64,000 bases of DNA from assembly GCF_950023065.1 (NCBI RefSeq), contig NC_088677.1, positions 28,417,230-28,481,229 on the forward strand, in the 5' to 3' direction. Shown piece after piece: positions 18,985-30,400 of the stretch; the stretch's first letter is position 1, and each line of letters begins with the position of its first letter. A program made the position numbers and the translations under genes. The DNA is from Planococcus citri. Taxonomy: Eukaryota; Arthropoda; Insecta; Hemiptera; Pseudococcidae. The notes beneath the pieces were generated by a model. That model was not told where the DNA came from and did not search any database. It saw nothing but the letters and a program-made list of their open reading frames with translations.

Positions 18985-21900
18985 TGGCCACGGTACGACT
19001 CGAGCTAGAGCTAGTTTCGCATTTGCAAAAAACTGCCTATTTTTAAATAAAAGTTCATCGTTTTCTTTCAACTTGTAGCTATTTTAGTAAATAATGTATA
19101 TGTTTACCGAAATTTCAGCTATGCAAGTTTTTGTATTTACAACGAAACGAAAGTTTCTTGAAAAGAAAATTCTCTAGCTAAAGGTTTTCCTTTCTCTCGT
19201 ACACAGTTATCTCTTTGGTAAATTAACTTATCTCTTTAACAAATGAAATCATTTCCCTTTTTAGAGCATGTTTAACTTTAAACTGAACTTTAATTCAATG
19301 AAGAAACATTTTCATATTCGCAGTGTATGAGTGTAGGTACCTACCTGGCTCTGGTTACCTGCGAAAATTTCCATACTCAAGGTCGTCTTACTTATAATGT
19401 CGAGCTTCTGATACATACAAGTAGCCGAAAGATAGAATAAAACAATTTACACGGGTCAGACGGCAGACACTTTCGAAATTTTTGGATTAAAAGTCTACCC
19501 GAGGACAACACGAAACGTGGAACGTGAATTCGCTTCGTGGAATTTTAACAATGGATACCTATCTCAAGCACCTATTCCTCCACTTGTCCGTGTATGAGTT
19601 ACCTTTACCTACCTATATTCAGTTAATTAATCAAAATACTTACAAACTGACCCCCCCCCCAGCATCCTCAACCACATGATAAAAATATCGTACAAATTTT
19701 AACAATTTTATTGCGTTCAATCTGATTTACCTACCAAAAATACCACATAAATGGCGGGGTTAATAATGTCGCTAATTTATAGCCTTTATTGTATATAAAT
19801 AAAAATCAATAAACTTCATTAGTGCGAACGCTATCATCCAATTATCAAATAATTACGAAAGATGCGATAATGAAAATGAAACACGATGAGAGAAAATTAA
19901 ATAATTTAAACAATTCTTATAAACTGGATATACTTTTACTAGGTAAACTTACTTTTACCACACCGAAATTAACTTATTTTCTTATTAAATATTAAAACTT
20001 ACCTATTAGAAAAACTTTCATTTTAACAAGCTCTTCTTTTTATACATTCTTATACGTTTTCCACGTGTTTTGTTTTAACCTACCTACCGACGAAGTAGTC
20101 GTAGGTAGTTTCTATTTTTATGTTTTTTTACTTAACAATTTCAACTTTTATTATTAAATTTTGTATAGAATGAAATTCCTGTTTCTCTTCGCTTCTTTTT
20201 TTATCACACCTTTGTTTTTGTTTTTTATTATTAAATTTTATAATCAAAGAAGAAAACTTTTTTAAAAAAGATTCCCATTTTAGAGAATTCAATTGGAAAA
20301 AACTTGCTGGCTGATTGTTACATTTTGGTTGATAAAAAGGTGGCTGGATTATTGCTAAGTGGCGACGAAATCTAGAGGCCAAAACTGGATTACTTTACTA
20401 AATGATTTCTAAAATGGAAATTTAAACTGTGAGCGAAATTATAAGTACGAGTACAAAATAAAGTGGTTATGTTTACTAAGTTGAGGAAATGAGGATTTTT
20501 TAAAATTAAAGCACCAACACAATTATGAAATTAACTCGTGAATTTTTGAGATGTTTAGATGAATTATTAGGCAAAGGTACCTCGTTGTTCTTATAAAATG
20601 GATAATATGTACAATATGGAATCGTAAGACGAGAAAAGTATTTCATTTTAAAAAATGAGATAGAATAAGATGACCCAAACCCAAACTATGTTCCTTATAT
20701 GTAGGTACCTACTTACCTATTATCGTGCATTTTAAAACGTAAAAGAAAATCAAACACTGTAAACAAAGTATTCCTATTTCCAGGAAATAGTCGATGTCGA
20801 ACTCGAAGGTTTAAAATTTTACTAACCACATAGGTACTCGTATGTAGACCACAGAAAATTTACAACGCAGCTGGATATTGTGTTTCAATAGCTAAAGTAT
20901 GAAAATAAAGGGATTCTTTGTGCACACGCCTGTCCCCAACAACATGTTTTCTTCATCTTGAGGAGTTGAGGACGCCAATACGCCATCTTATATGCGAAGG
21001 TACGTGGTTGATCAACTATAGCTACTCCCCTAGTGTTGGGTAATTATTGGCTTAATTTTTGAAACAGCGATCTGAGAAATTCATTGCAATTGGGTTGTAG
21101 TTTTTAATTTTATCGATCAGAAAAGAATGTTTCAAAAGACAAAATTATTAGTCAAACGGGATGAATTTGTATTCAGGATGAGGTGGGAGGTGAGGAAGGT
21201 AGGAAAAAATGCAAGAGGAAAAAAAGAGAAAAGAGGACCATCAAGGAGGTATAATCCAGAAAAGATGGCATTTGGAACGATTATCATTCAATTAGATATT
21301 ATTCCTATTTCAAGAAGATCATCAAAATATCATAATAAATATCTAATAATTAAGGAACCAATATAATTTCTTGAAAAAAAATTGATACTCAAATCACAAA
21401 AATTGAGAAAAAAATACTTCTAAAAAAATGTAAAGAAAGCCTATCCTACCTTTCTCTAATGAAAAACCAATTAAAATTGTGAAATAAAAATCGAAGTAGG
21501 TAGGTAGCTAGGTACTCACTTAGGCTATTGATCAAAATTTTCAATATTGAAAACTTTTTGTTTCCAACGCCTCAATTTTTTACTCCAATAATTTTTACGA
21601 AAAAAAAATTCTCAAAATTTTAGTTAAATTAAATCGAGTCCCTGGAATTAGGTCTCAAAGAATAAGAAAAATCCAAGAAATTAAAATTATTACGTTATTG
21701 CATTTGAATTGGAAATTGGAATCATTATATTTGCTCTATTTTCATGGCAGAAGCACTATTTATGTGATGGCGTCGACTCCCCCTCCCTCGTACATGATGA
21801 AAAAAGTGGAGCTTGCCCTCTCTCAAAAATAAGGATACGTGTAACAAAAATGAAAATGATTCAAATTTTTACGTTTTTATACATAATTATCTTAATCCTG

Positions 21901-23154
21901 GATTTGGTCCATCTTCAGAAAAGCTACATTTAAAGGGCACCGAGGGAGTGTTTTTTTTTGAAAAAGAGATTATTCAGAATAATTCTGGCCAAAAATGAAA
22001 AAATTTTCAAAAAATTTGTACAGGCTTCAATTTTTCATCTTATTTGATTTTTTACAATTTTGAGTGCTCTTCATCACATTATTTAAAGGTTCGAGGAGAA
22101 TTTTCTCTTGAAAAGTGATAAACAAAATAACAAAAAACAAAAAAAAAAAAAACTCGCCAACTAAGCAACCAGCTTCGCTCATTTTTCAAAAAAAAATTCA
22201 ATCAGTCAAAAAATTGACCGTTCTGTGAGACTTTTTATTTTCCAAAATGGCTCAAAAATGCGTCGATTAATGAGAAAAATCGAATACTGGTCACATTTTG
22301 AGGCCCAATTTCAACACTATAGTGCTTAAAATATCAGTGAACGGGGAGAGCGAGAAATTTCCTAGCAATGTAAGAGATGCCAAAAAGATGCGACTGAGTG
22401 GATAGAATTCGAAAATTTTTTTATTCCTGTCATACTATCCTGGTTATCATCATGTTTTGAGACTCATTTTCTGGGCAAGAGTGAGAAAAAAATGTATTTT
22501 CTGAACCGCGATTCTCTAAAAAAAATTCTCCTCGAATTTCCAAACGTTCAATTGGGCAGCTTCAATTCTGAGAATCTTCTACGATACCCACCTATTTGGA
22601 TGAAATTCAAAGTATGCTATCGTGTATCTGTATGTGAGAAAAAAAATTGTATGGACCAAGTCGTTCAAAAAAATATTAACTATTCGATCAAGTACTTAAA
22701 CAAATATTTACTTATCTATCAATTAATTTTTTATGAGATGCAAAATATAAAACAGATTTGTTCAAGTTGATTTCAGTTTCAGATCGTCTAATACATACCT
22801 ACTTTCAAAAATCAGAATTCTCAATTTAAGTGTAATCAGAAATTAATGTTATATGCTTCCAGCCTGCATTTTTCTTTTCAGCGCAAAAAGAACTACGCAC
22901 ATGGACTCTTTTTCATTAAATTCGCCTGAAAGGAGCCTGACAACCTGCACTCAACCTATTTGTCACGTTCGATTCCAAATCTATTATAGACTTTTGCATT
23001 CTCGCTAACACGAATAATTAGAGAACAAAAGCAAAGAGTTAGAATGGGTTAATTCCGGTTCGTGATCTTAGGCGACTATTAATATTGCTGTATGTAGAGA
23101 TCCTGTTTATCCATCGTGTAACTTACGTATGGTTGAAATACCCGTTTTATCGTT
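18985..23154. other. Intergenic, no gene recognised
   Basis: A/T-rich sequence with TACCTA-type microsatellite words (for example 19339-19350, 20080-20110, 20700-20720, 21497-21515) and a C-run near 19654. The frames at 21127-21366 and 22492-22770 have no recognisable motifs and read A/T-rich DNA. A segment at about 22965-23125 resembles 17697-17890. Confidence 0.5.
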
Positions 23155-23946
23155 ACGACAGAATAGGTGAATCGCACGACAGAAAAGATGGTTTAAACGA
23201 CAGGCCCGACAAATAAAAGAAATGCCCGACCAAAAAAGAAATTGAACGACAGAAAAAAAAGTTGAACGACAATCATATGTTTGCACGACAGCTAAAAAAT
23301 GTCCACGACAAATAAAAAATTGAACGACAGTGAAAAAAAATTGAACGACAATAGTAAAAAAAAAAAATCACGACAGAAATATCCATTAACACGTCTATTT
23401 TTAATTTTTTTTTTAATCCATCAACACGCCTATTTTTACCAAAAAAGTTACAAATCGAATAAAATGAAAAAAAATGTATAAATTTTCATAAAATGATAGG
23501 AGGGTAGTTCTCATCAAAAAGTGGTAAATTTTGTGTACACAGCAAATTTCTCAACGGTTTTGGCATAATTTTTATTTTATTTTTTTTTTTATCTATGCAA
23601 GCATCACATTTTACATTTGGTATTGAGATTTTTAGACCTGCTTTCATGAGTGTACATTTGGTTTTATACCCCAAATGTCCTAGCTTCCCAATTTAACATT
23701 TTATTTATCGCTTTTTCGTGTATTTTCTGATTTGCAATTGGATGAATTGTTCTGTCGTTTAAAATTCTATTCTGTCGCGTAGACATCCTTTTTTGTCGGG
23801 AGGACTTGTCGTGATTAATAATTAAAAATAGTCGCTTTGACTCATTAATTTGTCGTTGAAAACCTGTCGTTGTAAAGACCTAACTTGTCGCTACCACAGC
23901 ATTTATTGTCGTTTGCTGGTGTCGTTCAAACACCCTTTTCTGTCGT
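23155..23946. mobile_element. Element with mirrored ACGACA arrays at both ends
   Basis: The left part (23155-23375) has about 12 copies of ACGACA or a one-base variant, at 23155, 23176, 23197, 23206, about 23225, 23246, 23266, 23285, 23305, 23324, 23345 and 23370. The right part (23753-23946) has about 11 copies of the inverse TGTCGT. Spacing is mostly 19-21 bp, with a few of 9-14 bp and one of 25 bp. The ends match as an inverted repeat ATCGCACGACAGAAAAG (left about 23171, right about 23949). The 370-bp middle is A/T-rich without a gene. This resembles a non-autonomous DNA transposon with subterminal transposase-binding repeats; family unknown and no target duplication identified. Confidence 0.6.
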
Positions 23947-24269
23947 GCGATTATATATTTCCCATTTTTAAATACGAGAGACTACTTAACTATGCACCTC
24001 GACCTCCACCTACTAATACGATATTTTTTTGGCGTGGAACTTACCATTAGATTTAATTAAACAAACTTCTAACACCAAATAAAAAATTGGAACAATGCTA
24101 CAAAAGTTTACTTAAAGCCGTCAAAAAGAATTACTTACACTAAAGACATTTTTTATTATGAGAAAAAAAATTACGAATTTTGCCCAATAGGTATTTCATA
24201 GCCTATTGTGACTCATAAAAAATTTTCGTTTTCTCTTTTCAATTTTTAGAATCCTCAAACATGGATTTT

Positions 24270-24470
24270 TTTCATTTCGTAAAAGAAAAATTTGAGGGCA
24301 AACGCTTTTAAAAATTTGTATTTTATTGATTTCAAAATTTTAAAATTTGAATTATTGTTTTTCAGACATTTCAGCTTTGAAAAAGAAGAGGAAACAGGCC
24401 AGACTGAAGTGAGGGCAAACACTTTCAAAAATTCGTGTTTATTTGGGAAGTAAAAAAACATTTATTTTAT
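24270..24470 (+). repeat. Copy of the dispersed 170-bp repeat
   Basis: It has GACTGAAGTGAGGGCAAACA, then TTTCAAAAATTCGTGTTT and GGGAAGTAAAA, preceded by a decayed half unit (TTGAGGGCAAACGCTTTT). This corresponds to the units at 3105-3525. Confidence 0.55.
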
Positions 24471-25522
24471 TTTCTGCGTGAGAAGTTTATTTTTTGATTT
24501 ATTGAGTTTGAATAAAATATTTACAGACAGTTTGATGTAAAATTTTTCTGAAATTTTGTCATTCAAGATGTAAATTATTATATTTTTTTGACGTCATTTT
24601 CTTTACAATATTTGACATTCTCTAAAAGTAACGTACCCAGAATAAATTATTTTCCTAGTAAAGAAATTCAGAAACAGATGAACTACATAGATATCGTTCA
24701 AATAGGTGGCAAAAAATAAATCTCTTTGTCAAGTCTATACATTTTCAAAATTTGTTGACTTCGTCGAAATTTGCCGACTTCATCAAATTATTTTCCGAAA
24801 GGGTATTCTCAGGTGAGATAGGTGAAATACCCTCGTTCGTAGATTTGAGAAATCGTGATGGATTACTGTTGTCTACCTCTAAAAAAATTGTTGACCCAAA
24901 GATCTTCCGAAAAATCTATACGTTACCTATCCACGAACATTGGAGGTAAAATTTAGGTACCACTCGGAATAGGTATGTAAAGGAAAGGTGGGCTTTTTAG
25001 TAATCGAATTTTTTTCAGAATTTTTTATCGCAGTGGTGGGGGTGAAATTGTCAACAGAAAATTTTGACCCGCCATTGCTCCATAAACTGAAAAGGGGCAC
25101 ACAAATTTTTTTTCGCCAAAATGTGTATTTTTATGAGTTATTAGGTATACGTTCTTTCAACGAGCTGAATAAAAAATTATCTGCAACGCGCTTATTTTTT
25201 CAAAAAACCTCTTAAAATACCTACCAGTTTTTTTGTGGAAAATATAGCCTATATGAAATATGTAATAATGTGTAGAATAAAAATTTCTTAGCTCCAAATT
25301 TTAATCTCAAAAATGTGTCAAAATCTTGACAAAAACACTTACCAACTAATTTTGTGAGCGAACGCACTCCATATTTGAAGCAAATTTCTAAAATAGGGCC
25401 TTAGAACAGCTGTACCTAGTACCTACTCATTGGGGTAACCTTCAGGGGCGGTATACCTACACTCAGATTTCGATGCAATAATGCTAGATCGAAAGAGAAT
25501 GTTCCTATAGGTAACACTGTTG

Positions 25523-25956
25523 CAGAGGCGGATTTAGGGTTTTGCCGCCCCTGGGCAGTAAATTGAGTAAATTTGTGCCGCCCCTCCCCACCCCAAATTG
25601 AAAAATATTTTTGAATCAAATTTTTTGGTTTCATAAAAAATGAAAATTGGAAAAAAACTAAAACAAGAACATCTAGTTTAAATTTTTCAAAAATAACGTT
25701 TCAAATTACCTATTATTTTGGTTTCATTTTTTTTTGTTTTTTTTCAAGTAACATTGAACACTTGGCTTTGTTTAAAATAGTAAAGCAATTTAAGACGTAG
25801 GTACTTTTTATCCAGCTGACAACCATAATTTTTTTTTATCAATCGTCATAATATTTACATCTCTAAAAAGTAGCAAAAAAATTGGAAATTGGCCGCCCCT
25901 AAAATTTTGCCGCCCTGGGCTACCGCCCACTCTGCCCATGCCTAAATCCAGCGCTG
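25523..25956. mobile_element. Non-autonomous hAT-type element with 8-bp duplication
   Basis: It starts CAGAGGCGGATTTAGG and ends with the inverse of CAGCGCTGGATTTAGG. It is flanked by exact CACTGTTG at 25515-25522 and 25957-25964. Ends of the CAG-x-GGCGG type plus an 8-bp target duplication are typical of hAT transposons. GCCGCCC words recur just inside both ends (for example TTGCCGCCCCTGGG left, TTGCCGCCCTGGGC right). No transposase frame; 434 bp. Confidence 0.82.
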
Positions 25957-26439
25957 CACTGTTGTACAAGCAAGTACAAGTTCATTTTTATATTTTTTCT
26001 ACCAATTTTTGTTTGAATTTTTCGAAATTTTGGACTATCTTGGAAAATCTTCTGTAATTTTCAATTTTGGACTATCTTGCAAAATCTTCTGTAAGAATAC
26101 GTTTAGTTTCCCACTGATATCTTATCTGCCATTGATGGCATCGAAAATTTAATGAGGCGTTAGAAATCTAAAATTGTATTCTCTGCAACTTAGTTCAATG
26201 GCAATAACATATGAAAATTGCTACATATGTTTTCTCCATGAAAAAAACATAGCTCGTCTAACCTTCGTGGTCTCTTTACAATATTTTAATTGAAAATAAT
26301 TTTACCACTCCCCCTCCAATCAGTAATTTACAGGAATTTATTGGAAATTTACGGGGAAAATACTTAAAATAAATCCGAAATTACCTAATCAAGTTTTTGA
26401 CAAATTGCTTTCGCTAAGCCTTCCCTTAAACCTTACAAA

Positions 26440-27478
26440 GGAACTACCTGAACCGGCAGAAACGAAAATGAACGAATCAAAGCTAGATCGAAAGGGGACT
26501 ACCTCAGGACCCCAAATCCAAAATTTCAAGTGCTGAAGTTGATTTCTCAATTTTTGGTGAATTTTTGAAAATTGAAAGATCCAAAAAATTATCAATTAAA
26601 CCAAAAATAGAAAATATCGATGAAAATTGAAATTTTCTCGGGAAGTAGTTCAGATGGCGTCCCTAACTCATTTACAACTATCGAAATTCGCAAAACCTCA
26701 ATTCCAGTCATTCTGGAGCCTCCAGCGATTTTTTATTATTTCTCCAGAAACTTGAAATAGCTCTGGAACGGATAAAAATCAACTTCAGCCCAAATAACTT
26801 CATTTGGGGCCTACGTGGGTTGCCTTTAACCAATTTTTGGGGTTGTCGCGAAAATCGGCATCTGCCAGTTCAGATGTGTATTTTGTTCATTGACTTGTGC
26901 AATAAATAAACAGCAAAATTTGAAAATGTTTAATTGTTTAATATTCCATCTATTGTGATGCTACCTATCCTGATTTAAGCTCCAACATATTGTGGTTTTT
27001 TCCAAAGAAAGTACATATGTGCCTGGTTGGTACTGCACATCTGAACCGGCAGACGCCGATTTTCGCGACAACCCCAAAAATTGGTTATAGGCAACCCACG
27101 TAGGCCCCAAATGAAGTTATTTGGGCTGAAGTTGATTTTTAGCCGTTGCCCAGCAATTTCAAGTTTCTGGAGAAATAATAAAAAATCGCTGGAGGCTCCA
27201 GAATCACTGGAATTGAGGTTTTGCGAATTTCGATAGTTGTACTTAAATGAGTTAGGGACGCCATCTGCACTACTTCCCGAGAAAATTTCAATTTTCATCA
27301 ATATTTTCTATTTTTGGTTTAATTGGTAATTTTTTGGATTTTTCAATTTTCAAAAATTCACCAAAAATCGAGAAATCAACTTCAGCACTTGAAATTTTGG
27401 ATTTGGGGTCCTGGGGTAGTTCCCTTTCGATCTAGTTTTGATTCGTTCATTTTCGTTTCTGCCGGTTCAGGTAGTTCC
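26440..27478. mobile_element. Foldback element with about 440-bp inverted arms
   Basis: The left arm (about 26440-26878) and right arm (about 27035-27478) are inverted copies with few differences, separated by about 155 bp. The outer ends read GGAACTACCTGAACCGGCAG and its inverse. Inner parts include GGAGCCTCCAGCGATTTTT and GGTTGTCGCGAAAATCGGC on the left, with inverses on the right. No ORF spans the loop. Frames at 26595-26389 and 27301-26975 are arm translations. Shorter decayed relatives occur near 45770-46070 and 59930-60200. Confidence 0.82.
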
Positions 27479-30400
27479 CTTGTTAGCTATAAATTATAAA
27501 GGGTTAGAATGCCATTGATTTTAATCCAATTCTAGAATTATTCATTTTTGCTGTCCATTAAAAAAGAGCCTAAGTGGCTTCAAGACCCTCTCCATAAGTA
27601 TTTGGCAAAAAAATATCATTAATTCGAATAAAGTTACCGAGTGGACGATAAAAATCCAGACAGCAGAGATGCTATTTACAAAAAGTTTTCTTCGGGTTAA
27701 GAACCTTGACAAAAAAAAATACTTGAATTTACTTTGCAACGAATACCAGCATTCAATCCCAGTCAATCCAAAACTTCTTACGCAAAAATTTCCTTCAATA
27801 TTAAAAAAAAATATATTCCTACTTATTTTTCTAAATTAATCTTCAGAATTTCAGGAAACAAAAAAAATTCGGACATTATTTTGAGATATCCAAGGACAAC
27901 TTTTTATTAGAAATTCTGCTGGAAAAATTCGAAAAAATTGCCCATGATACTTGGTGATTGGTATTTTTAATTTTCTCTGCTTTTTAAAAAAATTTAAAAC
28001 AAAACAATAAAAAAATCAATTTCGATCTATATTTTTAAAAATGAAGCTTCTGAGTTCTAGTCATTTTGAGTCGTAACCTTTTTTTCTTTCAGAAAAGCCC
28101 ACTCATTTTTTTCCAATACATAATCATTTCAGTTCTCATAATTCACCTTAAAGGGTATTCAATTTCGATTTTCAAAATATTCAATATTTTCTTAAGCTTC
28201 ATTTTTAATCTCAGTAGCAAATGTATAGGTATTAGGTATTCTTGGATTTTCGAGCAAATCAGCCACTAATTCATCACGAGCAATTAAACATGTTTCATAG
28301 GTATGAAAGTCGTCAGTTCAACAAACAAACGCTGGTTCCAATCCCAACCTTCTCTTAAGATCTAAGGGATACAATACACACCGCATGTATGTAACTATAC
28401 ATACAAATTCAACGTGGATTATTACTCGGAATTGGTCCCCCAACATATACAATGTCTCATGGTTAAATTTCCGACTACAACAACTATAGCACATCGTATC
28501 ACGTACCTATATTTCCAGGTAAAAAAAAAATCCTTTCCGAATTACCTACTCGTACGCATACAGCAACCTTCGCATTAATACCCCTCTACGAACCCTGCCT
28601 TTTTTCTTTTTTCCTCTTTTTTTCCCTACCTCATCCACCTTTACCTCGTAGTACCATACCTATAGAAAAACGCATGTAAAAATACATCCAGCGCAAATCC
28701 ATTAATTATATTTATAGTGTTTTTAAACAGCAGACATGATTAATTAAACATATCACATACTAATCAAACATAGGATATATAAAAACAATACAAATTCCGA
28801 ATGCTATCTGTTTGTTCATAATTTTCAAACGGTGGTGACCGAAAGAGGCGAAAGCGACGTGAAAATGTGTGCGACTGTGACTGCTGTGTATGTATGGTAG
28901 CCTGTGTCGAGCCAACGCAGGCGCCAAAGATGCTGTAGAAATTGGGCATTTTTCGAGGGGGTGCAAAGAGGGGCCGTATTGCAGGATGGTTTTTATCATC
29001 GTTCAAGCATACAGCACTCAGCATCAGTTTTCCTCTAACCGTGTATGGTTTTAGATTCGTACGTTTATTCTGCTCGTATTGTATTTATTGTATTTTCGTT
29101 GACGGCATTTTCACTCGGAACGATTTTTTTCTAAACCGGAATCGTTTTCCTTGCGGAAATTCTATCGTAAGTGTTTATGCGAAAAATCTTCACGCGCTCA
29201 TTTTTATACGTTTAATATATTTTTTTTTCTTCCCTATGAAATTTCATTACTCGGTGATTAATTCTTAATTCGCTTTAACTGTATATTGTGGTGTTGGCTT
29301 CATTTATATTCCTATAATATTTATTCAATCGTCCAACAGCTATAACCGTTTGAAATTATCTCGTATGTTTATCTATATTTTAAGCTCGTCATTTACCTTA
29401 TATTTACCATAATATTATTATCCTTAGGTACCTACCTACTGTGTGTATTTCATGTGCGTGTTTGAAAAAGGGTATCAACCTATAATTTTCGCTAGTTAAT
29501 TTTTAATAAGACGTTGAAAGTTTATAATCAGCCGGTGTTGTTTAAATCTGGCTCTATTTAAACAGTTTATGGCTTTATTATTACGACCATTCTGAAAGCT
29601 CGAATCATTAAATCTCATTTTTTAAATCCAATAACTAAAAACTCAGCCTATCAAATCTCGACTGTGCACTTCCTGGAAGTGCATTTCGAGCTCGATTTTG
29701 TAAAATTTTACATCTTCCTGCCATCCTAAACTCGAGGGTAAAAAATTGCTCGCTCGTCTACCGAAATTTATTACAGGAAATTCTGCTACTTGGGTAATTT
29801 TCAAAGACGTTTTCGGCTCCGTATATATTCTACTCGTATTTGTACACGGGCACGTACGACAACCTATGATCTCTTATTTGAAAGTTTAAATTGCTTCGGT
29901 GTACGAAAAAATAGTATATAACTTTTACTTGACGAAAAACTTGTTCAATTAAACTACACCGAGTAGCAACTTTTGCTGCGCGGCAATTAAGATCTAAATT
30001 TTACACTCTTTATACACTTTTTACTTTTTTCCCCCTCGTGTTACACAAAAAAACATGTTTTTTAGTCTATGACTTATGCCGAGTTGGGAAAAAACCGGCT
30101 AAATGGAGAAAAAATCAATTCCATCGACTTGGTTGGGTATTTTTTTGAAATTCGTCGATTATAAAAACATTACGAGTGGATTGGATTATTTTAGCGGAAT
30201 GTTTACGTAATTCAGGTGAACCACGGTGTTGGTTGAGTTGACTTTTTTCACACATGGAGACCAAATTTCCAAGGTCATTTCTCTTGAGCTGCTTAATTGC
30301 TTTATTTTAGAAATGCTGATTTAGAAATCACCCCAGGAAATATGCTTGATTACGTACCTACTTGAGGACTGATGCTTCCCGAACACTGGGTACGCTGAGG

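Noticed and set aside
23155..23946. Possible CRISPR array because of regular short repeats
   Set aside because: Repeats are 6 bp, inverted between halves, with A-rich spacers in a eukaryotic context and no cas genes.
28334..28350. GGTTCCAATCC resembling a Pol III B box
   Set aside because: No matching A box at the right distance and no tRNA fold.
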